The notes under the pieces were generated by a model that saw nothing but the letters and a program-made list of their open reading frames with translations, was not told the origin of the DNA and did no database searches. A stretch of 64,000 nucleotides of DNA from Membranipora membranacea (taxonomy: Eukaryota; Bryozoa; Gymnolaemata; Cheilostomatida; Membraniporidae): the NCBI GenBank assembly GCA_914767715.1, contig OU612075.1:10974001-11038000 (forward strand). The letters are read 5' to 3'. Below, one piece after another: positions 11,431 to 24,500 of the stretch. Every line of letters begins with the position of its first letter. Position 1 is the stretch's first letter. The translations under genes were made by a program, and so were the position numbers.

Positions 11431-14400
11431 CTACCTGTTAGCGCCCTCAACATAGCCGGTCTCAATAAGTCCCAGATCTGCCACATCATCCTTTACAATG
11501 TTTATCAATTCTTTCAATCCTTTTTGTTGCTGATCAAGATGCTACAACAATCAAAAGAAATGAAAAATAATTGTATGACATAATGGGTACTTAAAATGGA
11601 ACTTCCAACGCTCAAGAAAATATCACAGAGCGCTTTGTGATAAATGCTGGATGGATGTTGGGAGTAGAGAGAATCCATTCTCCCTGATGGGATGTAATGC
11701 AAAGACTGTCTTTGGTGAAGCAAGAGAGTCAGAAACAAAACTTGCTCCATTTAAGAAAGAATGTACATCATGGATCTATTGCAATCAATATCAATACAGA
11801 TATCACAAAGGCACAAGCTCTATGTGTTATTTCGGTTTGATGATATAATTCAAGACTCCACCATTTCTTTGGGTAGATAGGTTGATTACTATGAAATTCA
11901 TTGGACACTCTGTTCAGGCAGTTGCTCTCTATAAAAGTGGCCCAGGCCAGCTCCGTACTTATAGAAACATAAACAAATACTAAAATAATATCAAATAAAT
12001 AATGAATCTGCATCACGCAAATATATATTAAAACACTAAATAAATATTAAATAAAGATTAAGTAAATACTTAGAAAAACACCAATGCCTATCAGCTAAAT
12101 GAAGAATTCTAAAGCTGCTAAAATTCAATCGATAGTCAATACAGAAAATTCATGGAAAGCTTACCTCTTTAATTTCTTTCAGCATAGAATCGTCTAGCTG
12201 AGATTGCTCGAGGACTATTCCAGGTAAAGACTGACTCTGCATTCTCATCTGGGATAAAAGTTCATTTAATCGACTCTGCAATAAAAATAACATTCAAGCT
12301 ATGATCAACAACAAAGCTTGTCAAGACAGGCCAGGTCAGATCAGGCCAGTAAACTAGTTTGGACTAGTGGACTATTTTTGTTGTTGTTCTAAGACAGACT
12401 AGTCATTGATGCCATAAAGCTCAAATTTTGACAGGAAATAACAGTGACGACAAGTCTGGTTATCAGTGATTGATATGCAATGGAAAAAAATGAAGCTCCC
12501 TTCCACGATAATAAATTAGTTCTTTTGCAATACACATATGAAAAAACGTGTAAGCGTTTTTTGCATGGGGTTTATTGCACACACTTATGTCCAACTTGCA
12601 AACAAAAATTATGACATCTCCAATTAAATAATTCACTCAACCTCGTTATGTACTTTACTTACTCCAACCTTGCACCTCTGATATACTAGGGATAATAATA
12701 TGAACTTTATTTAACACTATTCAATGCAAGAAGCAATAAAGATCATGTGTTTCAAAAAAAACAACAAAAAGAAACACAGTCTATGATTGAACCTCCAAAA
12801 AGTTTTATGTCTGTAGTAATCTCAAATTTTACCAGGTTTCATTAATTATTTCATGCTCTAGCGGAAGTGACAACTATCAGTACCAATATCAATTTTTTAA
12901 GTCAGTAATGTGCAATATGTAATACACAAAGCAACACTTACTCTCTATCTCCAAAGCCTATTTTTGTGCATATATATATTTTTTTGTTTGTTTATGTGGT
13001 CAACAAGTTGTTATTTTCTTCAGTTAATGACTTTCTTTTATAGAAAGTGTAAAATAACATTAATACTTACCTTAAACTGCGTTGGTGCATTAAGTTCCTG
13101 CTGCAATCTATCAAGCTTATTCCTCAGTCCCTCCTCTGATTCGCTCATAGTAAATCCCTTCTTACGCATCACTTCCTGTCTGACTATGACGCTGAGCAGG
13201 CGATGACTGAGTCCGAGGTGTCGTCGCTTGTGCTGCTCCAGCGTGACTAGAGTGGTGGCGTGTGTCTGCTGTAACTTCTTAATCTCATTCTGTATCAACT
13301 ATAAAGGAGCAAGAGAGAAAGGTAAAATTAGCAAAAGGTAAATGATAAAATGATGGATACATTTATATCATTTTTCTCATATTTTTTCTGTTTTTCCCAA
13401 AACTATGCAGTAATTTATTTGGCACGTTATGTAAAATTGCTATATTATACTGATAGCGATTGGGTTTGAAGATGATGTCTGATTTGTGGAAAGATGGTTT
13501 TTATTAGGTATTATAAATACAGCTTTAAAAATCTTCCAGCAGGAAAACATTTAAATTATAAAGAAAATAAAACCTGCATCATATTATTATGGACAGTATT
13601 TTTGGCCTTCAGTTTTTCCCATATGTACGTTTCCAGGTTGTTATTCTGCTTTTTTCATAAATCAACATGAAAATCAAGATCAAAACAATACAAATGTTAC
13701 ATCATTATCCTATTTTGACAATGTAAGACCTTCACTTTTCCCTTCATGTTATTTTCCGTCTTGTAAATTCTGTTCTGCAACATAAGTCAAGTAAGTCACT
13801 CATGAAAATAGGAGCACATCAAGATCGAACTCAAACCCGATTGCAAAACTTTAACAGTTCTGATAAATAGTGTGGCCTCCAGCTTTTCCAATTCCGAATG
13901 TTTTGTCACGTAGTAATTTTACTTTGTCAGGCTAAGCATCAAGATTGATCTAGTTTCTTGACGGATAGAACAAATATCCTCATTAAATTGGATAAGCAGC
14001 AAGATCGATCTAGATTTGTGAATTGAGCAAAATATCCCCATGTAACGCAATGAACAGCAAGATAAATGAAGTACTGGTTTTGGTTTCGTTTTCTAGATTG
14101 AGTTTTCCATCTGGTTTAGAAAAGACTGATTCCAGTGATACATGACATGACTTGCTGTAAGATTTGTCTCACACACCTCACCATTGTAAGACACAAAGTA
14201 ATTACCGGAAGCTACCTTGGGCACCTTTATTAGTGATGTAACATCAGTCGTAACTGATCATATTACACCAACACAAAATCCAGCTAACGGATGGAAAAGA
14301 CGTCAAAAGATGGGTTTTATCTCAGGAACAGCATTTCACTTGGTAACTACATGACAATATACAAACAGGCAACACATAAAACGGCCCAAAAGGAGGCTGC

Positions 14401-17400
14401 CAGGCAAACATGCAACAGTGTTGTAGATTTGATCCCATTAATTTGTATTTTTAAGAGTGGAAAAATTTGTTTTTATGGATGGCTAGACTTATGTGGGTCC
14501 CCGCCAGTTCTCCGCCAGCCCTTTCTCCAACACACCAAAATGATGCACTTTAAACAAAGGATTTACAAAGACTCCTTGTTCAACAAGTAAGCGAGCTTTG
14601 ATCTTATCTTACATTAAGTCTAGTTTGATGCGCATCACACTGTCGCTGCTGGTGTTGTCTTCGTTTCTGTATTTCTGAGAAGCCTATCATCGGAACTGGG
14701 AGTAAATTAGCAGGATCGGGATTATCCTTCTTTGCCTGCTCCCATAAAATCCTGTCCACACCTGGAAAGATTATATTAAATTATTAAAGCAATATAGAAC
14801 ACTATTTTAAATGACTACAATTATATTGTAAGCTTATGCATGGTCTCATATAGAGGGGCCCATTGTGTTTCCCTTTCTAATCAGTCGAAAATAAAGTTCA
14901 TATTCATTTATTCATTTAAAATTACACACACACACACATACTTCAAGCATCGATCCGGTACCTTGAATGTGTGATCAGGAGAAGGGTGGCAGGTTATGAA
15001 AAAAACATCCTAAATGCTCTCAAGTTTTTGTGAAAACACTTATATGGCCAGGTTAAAGAATAATTAGGGAATGTTACAATATGTGCACTAAATCTAGCAA
15101 GATGATAGTGTAGACGTTTTAGATCTCCAAGCAGCTTGGACTATAGCTATGCTAAACACAAACCTGCAGGCGGGTTTTTGAGGTAATACTGTAGAGCGGA
15201 TTCAGACATGGAAGCTTTTGGTACACACTGAACTACTTGTTTGGTTTGTAACTGTGCCTGTATCCCAACCATGTGCTGATGGAGGTTACTCGCTGTCACT
15301 CTTTTTAGTGTACTATTGGGTAGTTTTTCTTGAAGGTATATTACAAGCTCTGTCCTACATAAATATCAACCAAAAATATTATTAACCAAATAACAGCTGC
15401 AAGTATCAACAAATTGAAGTTGTTCCCTCTTTGAGATTTAATCTCAGAGGGAAGACAACTCTTATTTCTAAATCAACATTAACAAAATCAATTACCAAAC
15501 AATTAACATGATATAGATAGTATGTTATGTGTAAGTATGAATGATTGTATCCTATTGCCGCACATGACATGCCACTGTCTGACAAAAACGAGAATAATGA
15601 TGATGAGATCGTTGCATAGAAGCATGTTGAGGAGCAATATATGAAATGTGAACAGTGTATGCAGACAGTTCATTGCATATTTACTTTTCACCATAACATG
15701 TGACAGTTTTTTATTTCATATAAGTTTAAAACATAGACTTGATGATAAAGTTTATTTGTAAGTCTATGGTTCAACAACACATATATTTACGGGTTGTGCC
15801 AAACTTACTTATTGTCAGGAAGAGCTCGTATAGAGTCAACTATAAAGGAAAGTTGAGTCATATTAGCTACCAGTTTGTTGAGATCATCCATGATGGCCTT
15901 TTGGTCCTGTTCAGGGTTTGTCAGTGGTTTATTTATGATGAGAGCAACCAGACCATCCTCGTCTTTGCTCTTTGGCATAAAACTATATCCCACAGCCTAA
16001 AAGTTTGAAGATATTTTTTCATTTATGCTTTTTTCCTTTTTGTCTTTTGTTTTTTCGAAACTACTTGGAAAACATTTCACTTTTGAAATGAGATGGACTG
16101 CCAATAAAAGTATCAAAAAAAAACAAAAAAAAATTGTTCTCAGTCCTGAAGTGATATGAGTGTTGCCATTTTATACAGTACTATACAACTCCTCTATTGA
16201 GGATGCTTACTGAACCAACAAATGTGAACAGATAGTTTGTACCAAGGATACACCGAACACTGATCTCCTGGAAGCAAAGGTGATTTCATCACAATTATTA
16301 AAAGAGTAACAGTTAGGAATATCCAGAAACGCCAAGCAGATAGTCACATTTTTAATATGACATAAAACTGTATGAATCACTCGTATGAACCTATTATGTA
16401 CCTTGAAGTAGGCGAATGGGTTTTCGGGTTTGAACTGTACAGTGTCACTTCCTGTTGCACAACCTTTTCCTGAGCCCCACAGTGCCTGTAAATATATGAA
16501 GTGGTTTTTACCTTGCTTTATACAAAGCAAATTGTTGAGAACACATATTTATCAGTTATTTGGAAAAAAAACACCAACCGCGCAGATCACACCCACGAAT
16601 TTATGCGCTAAAAATAATTATCATACCAATCACATCAGATAGAACTCTATTCCAATGATTTTATAATACTCCGAACCATCCAGTCACTCCTTACCAGCTT
16701 TTTGTTGCATGATTGACTGCTGCATACATTCTAGTGAGAGCACTGCTCATTCTAGAAATGATCTTTCATAAAACCTAACCTAGAGGAGTGAAGTGATGGC
16801 AGGAAGATAAAATTTACCATCTCGAGTTGGCCTGAGATAGAAGTATTTATGGCGAGCTAGTGGCTCACAATTACTCAGTCTCATAATTTTATATAAACTC
16901 CCATCTTAGCTAGTAGTTATTGGCGCTAAACTCTACCTAATATTTAGTTGTTAATAATCATAGCCATGAACTTTTTTACTCTTTTACCATTCTCTTTTGT
17001 TGTTACTTTTTCTGTCACTGCATACAAAATATATTCGAGAAAGATTGTAGACTCAAATACTTGTCAAGAGTTATAGGAAGTTGATTTACTCCCACCCTAA
17101 TATTATTTAATAATATAATATTACATTTTATATTTTAATATTATTAAGTCTATGCTCTTACCTGAAGTTGATTCCATCGTTTGATGGTAGATTTCTCTTT
17201 CTCCGTTACTGGCAGCTGTGGATCATGGACAGCAAATAAAAGTTTGGTTCTCTCATCAAATACTGATGTCTGAGCGGGAGCCGCTTGAGTTGCAGTATTT
17301 GAAAATAACCCTGGATAAAAATGATACAACATCAGCATAAAAGATTACGCTATAAACAGGCTGGAGTTTGGTTACCATTACTAAATGTAGTGATCTCAGA

Positions 17401-19681
17401 ATTGTCCTCTTTTCAAAAAAAATATAGTTGATTTCATGGTTCATATAAGTAGTAAGGCATCTGGCACATGGCATAGGCCAACTTCTCCAAACTCTACTCC
17501 CAGAAATCTTTTACTCTCAAATGTTCTGCCCAGTGGTTATTAGGAGCAAACTGTAACAAGATATTTCTGACAGCAACGATTAGCACTCAGAGTGGTGTTA
17601 CCCTCTTTAGGGACTCATTGCATAACCTCACTTATTCTTATCTTCAGATTAGATAAAAAAATATCTGTGTACTTGTAGAAATGTAATCAACAGCAACACC
17701 TGACTGTGCGTTTGCAATGTAAGCAGACTATTTATAGCAGACATGATATATGGTAATGAATATGAGTATATGGTAATTAATAGTTGCAATGGTGAAAGGC
17801 GCAGGTTGTTATAAATAACTATAGACAGAATATGACTATGTATGTAACACTGTACACATTATTTCATCATGTTATCTAAGAGCCTATCCATATTCTGTTA
17901 CCTACACCCATAAAAAATTAATAACTTACAAGTATATATATGTTTATGCTTACACCAGATCCCATCAATTTAATGGCAAGTCAACTTAATTTTGAATTTT
18001 TTTGTCCCAGCCAAAGCATCAAAAGAGATCACACATGTAGTGAATCACCTCTTATTGTGCTTCAGTACTGAAGTTAGCAATAACCGTAACTATCTCACGT
18101 ATGAATGGATCAGTTAAAGACTACCCATGTTGAAGCCAGGCAGTTACTTATGATAAAAGTTTGTCAGATTAGCATGGTAAAACATTCAATGCTCTTCTTG
18201 GTATGCTTTTTAAGACATCTCATACATACACTTAATAATATACTATTCTAAAAAACTTTTTATACAACAGAGATCTGATTTTTCCATGTTTTTCTTTCTT
18301 GTCAGTATTAACAACGTATTTCGTGACAAATTTTTGTCTATGATAGTAATAAATCCATCCATCCATCCATCCAAGTGTCTCCCTCAAGGGAAGGTAACTC
18401 CCATTCTCTGCATTATGATGTCACAGTCTGGCATAACTTTATCATAAGTAACTGACTGACTATGACATGCATTGGCCTTTGGGTTGACTTTAAAGGGTAA
18501 GTAGCCTACCTCCTCCAGTACTTGCTGCTGTAGCACCAAATCCTGTTGTTGGTTTAGCAAGACCAAAACCTCCAGTAGTTCCAAAACCGCCAGTACCGAA
18601 TCCTGTGGTTGCGGCTGTAGTGGTTGCTGGGGCTCCGAATGCTGGAAATGCAGATGTTGTTGCTGTAGATGCAGTGGCACCAAATGCTCCAAACCCTGTG
18701 GCTGAAAATAAATTTGATTCTTTAATGATTACATATTTTAATTGGAACATTTATCTAACACAGCATCTGATTGCGTTCAAACATACAGCATAGCATAATA
18801 CCAGCAGATGTTGAGACATTGCACCTAATTACACACAAAATAAAGATCATCACCATGGACTAATATAAGATAAATCATCAATTTGAAGCTAATCTGTTGC
18901 TTACCAGTATTACTAATATTGAGAATACTATCACGCAATTCATCTCAATGGTAAGGTGATTGCAAACGAACTTGTTTGATAATTTAAAACAAATTCAACT
19001 GTTCAAAATCCTTAGCTGCACTAAATGACTTCAGGGGCATCTTTATTGGTCAAGAATTGTTGACAACATATTCTTTCATGTACAGCTAAGAGGATTCCAT
19101 TGGTTGGCACATTGCTCTATAACTTATCTAGTCATCTATGAGCTATGGGGCAATTTTAGGAAATTTTCTGAAAATGGCCCCATAGCTCATAGATGACCAA
19201 ATAAGACATCGATCTCAGAATGGGGGAAAGAATTGTCAATTCAGGGAGTGAAATGATCCATTTGATCACCTTGAATGACATCGTAACTCATCACTTATGA
19301 ACTTAGTGTAAAAATGTCTGTCCAAATATTTTTTCTCATGTTTCTTTGGTCATGATGTGAGACTGCATGGATTCAAGTCTCAACACTATGGCCTTGAAAC
19401 CGATACCACATATGGGGAGGTGCAACTAAGAGTCAGTTCCATTTCTAAGTAATTGACTATCTAACATCAGTAGGCCTACCTGCGGGTTGTTTGAAACCAA
19501 AGCCTGTTGATGCTGTCGCAGCACCAAGTGTAGGTGCAGCAGTAGACTTTGCAGCTCCAAATAAGGAAGATCCACCAAATGCAGACGTTGCTGCAGAAGG
19601 TTTTGCACCAAAACCCCCACCGAAACCAAACCCTGTATTGCCAGCGCTCACCGGGGCCGTGGATGGTGCTTTGAATGCCAT
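11431..19681 (-). CDS. NUP54: Nucleoporin Nup54
   Basis: Ten in-phase exons: 19681-19480, 18701-18510, 17310-17162, 16485-16402, 15996-15809, 15354-15164, 14761-14613, 13298-13071, 12275-12165 and 11541-11431. They give 534 residues (human 507). Nup54 is part of the Nup62-Nup58-Nup54 central channel complex of the nuclear pore; its FG repeats bind transport receptors. Residues 1-131 form a Gly/Ala/Thr-rich FG domain with many GFG and AFG repeats. Then come RWNQLQALWGSGKGC, ENPFAYFKAVGYSFMPKSKD and KNPPAGVDRILWEQAKKDNP, which match the human alpha/beta region. Next is the helical domain, with HQTRL, LSHRLL and QQELNAPTQFK, and finally MLKEIKE and IVKDDVADL. ATG 19681 begins MAFKAPSTAP; the earlier in-frame GTG was rejected. 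The gene is complete, with all conserved blocks present. Confidence 0.95.
14927..14938. repeat. Short CA dinucleotide repeat in a NUP54 intron
   Basis: A run of alternating A and C of about a dozen bases lies in the NUP54 intron between the exons starting at 15354 and 14761. It is a simple repeat with no other feature around it. Confidence 0.6.
18355..18373. repeat. ATCC tetranucleotide microsatellite
   Basis: About five tandem ATCC units lie in the NUP54 intron just downstream of the FG-repeat exon 18701-18510. It is a simple repeat, likely variable between individuals. Confidence 0.75.
19131..19197. repeat. Perfect 21-bp-stem hairpin in NUP54 intron 1
   Basis: Positions 19131-19151 are the exact reverse complement of 19177-19197, separated by 25 bases that can pair further in part. 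The RNA from either strand would fold into a hairpin of about 67 nt, within the size range of a microRNA precursor. Its near-perfect symmetry also fits a tiny MITE. It lies between the first two coding exons of NUP54. Confidence 0.6.
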
Positions 19682-20254
19682 CACAGAAACGAAGCTCTTA
19701 TGTATATTTTCTGCTCTGAACCTTTAGCGTGAACATAAAAAATAAAGTTGAATACTCTTGTCCTACAGAATTACATTTTCGCTTACACCTATTAGACGAT
19801 TCTTAATCAGTCATCAAACACAGCACAGGTTTTGCCATTTGACTATGGCTCAAGTTGATTAGTGGATATGTTAAATATGGTGTTGTGGTGGAAAGGAGAT
19901 CTTGTTTAGATTTCATCACTCAATTCTTGGCTATATAACCTAAAATAAAAAATATGGAGTTACCTCGATCAACTTAAACTTCATACTTCTACCCGAAATG
20001 TGCTTCAAACCAGCCTTAGGACCAGAATAGTTAAATACATGTCATAGTCGTTAAAAAACCACACAGTCGGTATGGATTTAAGTAAAAACCTTGGCCACTG
20101 GAAAACATTGTTAAATGTAAATCACTCTTTTTAAGCAGCTATCCAGTTGTCTTTACAAAACATGAGACACGAATTTTAGCTCAACGCACCCTTGTAAAAG
20201 GAAGGAGTGGGCAATCTAGGCTAATGTATGAAGAGCTGACCTCCATTAACAGCA

Positions 20255-20345
20255 TAGCATGGGTTGTGACTGGGACTTGAACCGGTAACCTTCAAAGTGA
20301 CTAGCGCAAATCCCAACCACTAATCCATTCTGGCTGCCTAGCAGG
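20255..20345 (-). mobile_element. tRNA-derived SINE-like fragment
   Basis: Read on the minus strand, the segment contains TTAGTGGTTGGG (A-box-like) followed by GGTTCAAGTCCC, a canonical RNA polymerase III B box, at roughly tRNA spacing. The flanks do not pair into an acceptor stem, so it is not a working tRNA gene. A second TGGTTAGAGCGG-like piece lies nearby at about 20425. Confidence 0.45.
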
Positions 20346-20947
20346 GAGTTGATTGCTGACGCTGCACACCATTTTGGATTTGTCTGGTAAACGCAAAGGC
20401 TACCCAGCCTAACAGAAAAGGAATCTATTGGTGGTTAGAGCGGATGTTATGGCTGCTTAATCACAGCAGTGGTCATGTGTGAAATCCGCAGAACATAGTA
20501 TAATTTCTTAGGAATACTCTAAACTACCAGCCAGTTCTGCCATCGCATCCTGATTTACTGAGATCTGATTATCTATCGAGCAAGTCCAGTAGTCTCTAAT
20601 GTAGCCTCCCTCTGCCTTGACAAGCTTTGTTGGTGGTGGGCGGGGGCACATTTTGTTATCCCCTCCACTCCAACCAAGCTTATCAATGACATCCTAACAA
20701 TTGCAAACCAACTAGATAAGTTATTGTTACTGTTTGGGATCTTGAGTAAAAAGCAGTCTGCCATACCTGACCTGTTCTAACTAATAAATAAGACTAAACA
20801 AAGTAAATAAATGTAAAGGACTGGAGACTCACAAGCACAACAGTCTCCTGACCTTTGAGTTTGATAATGAATTTAGGCAAAATACCACACTAAATTTTTT
20901 GCAACTCCACTTATTTGTAATAATGAATATTTATTATAATAGCCAAC

Positions 20948-20981
20948 CAATGAACTCCCTCTGGGGAGAGGGAGTTCATTG
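20948..20981. repeat. Perfect 15-bp inverted repeat with 4-base loop
   Basis: Positions 20948-20962 are the exact reverse complement of 20967-20981 around a GGGG centre. It lies in the NUP54-flippase intergenic region. The role is unknown; it may be a MITE remnant. Confidence 0.6.
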
Positions 20982-21580
20982 AACCGACCACCAAGTGACC
21001 AAAAGAAAAGGTTTTTTTATTATTTTAATTTATTATTAATTATTATGATATAAAAAATAGAAGCCTTGTAGCCAATGTCAGTTAGAACTGGGCGACAGTT
21101 TCAATATTTAAATGTGACCATTAACTGCCTCCTCCTTTAGTTGTGAGAGTTGATTCCATTGAATTTATGTGAGCAAACCAAAGTTGTCCACAACAATGAA
21201 AGATCTCATACTTATTCTGACTTTTTTTTCCTTTTCTAATTTTTTTGAGCTAAATGAAAATAATGGGGAAGCTGTATACAAGTATAAATCTGCAGAAAAA
21301 TACTAATAGTCTGGTTCGAGACCAGTCACATTCGGAAACTTTCCAATTATGTTTTTGTATAGTATTGTATGCACATTAGGGATGTGTACAGTCTAATTTT
21401 TCTTAAGGGCGAGACTTGGATTGCACCTTGAACAGGTATTTTCTCAGAGTATTCCCAAAAGTAACAGGCTGGTTGTAATAATTGAGTTGGTGAGGAAAGA
21501 AATACATACATTTACAACAAAAATGCAGTGAAGATTGGCTTAGGACACTTTTTTGGATTATTTGAGAAGTCCTAGTCAAA

Positions 21581-24500
21581 ATGACCATATGTGAGTCACT
21601 TGGGGCCAGACTGCTCAGCTGTGCTCAGAGAACTCCTGGATTGAAGGTAAGACTTGCACAGCAACCTGCCACCTGGTGACTTGTTAATGTTATTACATAA
21701 CATTCCAATAGTACAGTTACTACTTACTAACACCAATAGTTATTATGAGCAGTAAATAATATTGCTAGTAAGCTACCCCTACTTTACTCAGTACCCTTAC
21801 TCAGCATTGCTCAGTACATACAGAATTCAAAGGTATCAGAATATGTTTAATAAAAGATTATGTGTAGTATGTTCTTCTTGTTTACTAGCTAGGTTTATCA
21901 ATTCATGATCATGTAATGTAGGCCTATGTATAATGTAGATCATCATAATGAATTTAATTTCCACCTCACCCTTATTACCACCACAATTTCGTGCCTTGCT
22001 GGATGCGAGTTTGTGCCGTCACCTAACTTCCATTGCGAAGGTCTGACTTAGCTGTCCTTTGAGTTTATCTCGTTTCTGATGCGTAATGAATCCTCCTTGG
22101 TTTCTATATTTACAGAGGTGTGTAGCACCAGTACGTCCGGAGAACAGAACAGTATTTCTGAGTGGTAAATACATAGAGTACTGTGGTATCGAGGTGCCTG
22201 ACCAGTCAGTATACTGCGATAATACTATCACTACAACAAAGGTAAACATTAATAGAGGACAGTCGGGATGATGCCTAGAGTGATAATATTGGACAGGCCA
22301 TCTCAGGGCGGTATACATGAAGGGAGGGGCACAGCCCTACCACAGATAGAGCACCCCTCCTGCTCATGGCCCTTGCTACATGCATAGATAAGGCCATGAG
22401 AAAACACTTGAACAATCCTTCTTCAAAGATAAACCTTAGACTCTGTTCTATGACCATGGGCCGACATGAGGCTGACATACTTGCTGTATTGTCGAGAAAT
22501 ACAGTATCGACCACCCTAAAGTGGTTTATTGATGCCCCACAATAAACAAGCTTGTTCAGGATCATGAACAGGTTTTATATAAATGACAATTTCTGTTTGT
22601 CTTGAAATACGTGACCTTTTCTCTCCGGAGGAATAAAGATGTTAATCTTCTTATTTTTTAGTACGAGCCATGGAACTTTATATTCAAAAATCTGTACGAG
22701 CAGTTTATGAGGATAGCCAACTTCTATTTCCTGGTGGTCTCCATCATGATGGTAAGGAAAATTTCTTTAATTGAATTATGAGTCATTGAACTGTGTTTCT
22801 CCTTTTTTTTAAAGCGCTTTGTTAAAAGGAACCTATCATATTTCTTGATTTCATTTGGGACTTTGAAAACTTGTGCTACTTATCCTTGAATTCTTTTAGA
22901 TAGTGGGGTTTCTGTCATAAACAAAAAACGCATGTTCTCTGTTTTGTGTATTGTCATTGAACTCACAAAAACAATGCTATAATATTTCTATTATGATATT
23001 TGTAGAATAATGTCCAATAGGGCATTTTTCTTAAGCTTGGTATGGCTATGGGCAAGATTTGAGCTGTGCCAATTCGGTCATAGACTTCACATTGATTGAA
23101 CATGGGAAATACATTTAATGTGGTTACTTTATGCTACAAAAAAAACCGTCAAACTACCGTTAATCTGACCTACTGTAGTAAAACAGTTTTCAAATGATAA
23201 CATTTAAACTGTTTTATTTTGAGTTTATGGGGCCGTTGAACTGCAATGTGTCTGGCTCTTTAGGAACCGTGCAAAGTGGGCTATCAATATTTATAGATTT
23301 TGATAAAAATAGTTGGCATTACTGAATTGTGACTTCGAAAGTGACATTCATTAACATATAAATAGTATTTATATGTTTATGGTGACAGCATTCAGGAAGG
23401 AATGTCACTATGTAGGTAGACTATTTATACTGGTAGACATTTTTTTGTATTGTAGTTATGTGTACCGAATACACCAGTGAGCCCATTGACAAGTATCCTA
23501 CCTCTCATCTTTGTGTTAGTCACCACAGCAATCAAACAGGTGAGTCAGGGAGGTCTTTCAATTAGAAAGAGCGATGTAATACTAAAGAAAGTTATCACTA
23601 TCTAATCTCTCGAAATTATCGCTCACTTGGTCTTTTAATTACACGAATTCGTTCCCAAATCGCTCACTCAGAATGTATATAGTTCTATCAATGAGTGAGT
23701 GATTTGTAAGTGAGAGCCCAGCAGGTATTGCTCGCTCACTGAGTGATTGTGATTTTGGCTGTTTTCAGTTGAAAGACTACTCAGATGTGCAGCTATGGGT
23801 TACCAAATTAGAATCTATCACATCTAATGCCAATAATTTTTTGTGTTGTCCGAAGGGGGCAAGTAATTCAAATATTTCAGACAGAAGGATTTTGACAGCT
23901 AGGGAAATTCGTCCCCTAATAGCTTACTCAGATGATATATAGTTCCTCATGCAGTGAGAAATTTAAGAATGAGACCTCAGGCTAATCACAGCAAGGAACA
24001 GTAAGACACTTTTTCTCAACACAAAAATATGATGATAAAAATTTTGATCTTTTCAGTGCAGTTAGTCAGTCTAAAGTACAGGGTTAAAGCACAGGGTAGT
24101 CAATGAACATCTACCACACAAAAAACTGGGATTTACATTAGTTGAGAGTAGCTTAGAATATATCTGTTCTGCAGCAGAAGAACTTGATGACGTATCTATG
24201 GGGATCCTCTTTCTGGGAACTAATCTTGATTTATGACTAGAATATTGCCTCCGACTGCTGTGTGACTAATGACTGCTCTTTTGTCGCTTACAATAAGCAG
24301 TACTATATAAACACATAGTAAAAATGTGACATCTGATGTCACAGGACAAGCCTATGTAACAGACTACCTTAGAGGAGTTCAAATATTAGCCAGAGTTTGG
24401 TGTGGCATGTTTGGAGGCGACTTAATGTTAGCTAGAACCAAATTGGGCTAACTAAGGTGGGATTTAAAATAAAGTTATGAAGTTCACTTTCTATAGCCGG

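Larger units (their letters stand above)
19682..21580. other. Divergent intergenic region between NUP54 and the flippase gene
   Basis: This 1.9-kb stretch separates the NUP54 start (minus) from the first coding exon of the flippase gene (plus), so it must hold both promoters. It contains a tRNA-like SINE fragment (20255-20345) and a short perfect palindrome (20948-20981), annotated separately. No convincing exon was found; open frames here are short and compositionally random. Confidence 0.5.

Noticed and set aside
18384-18692. 102-codon Gln/Leu-rich minus-strand ORF
   Set aside because: It is a shifted frame of the NUP54 FG-repeat exon 18701-18510; the real frame reads GFG/AFG repeats.
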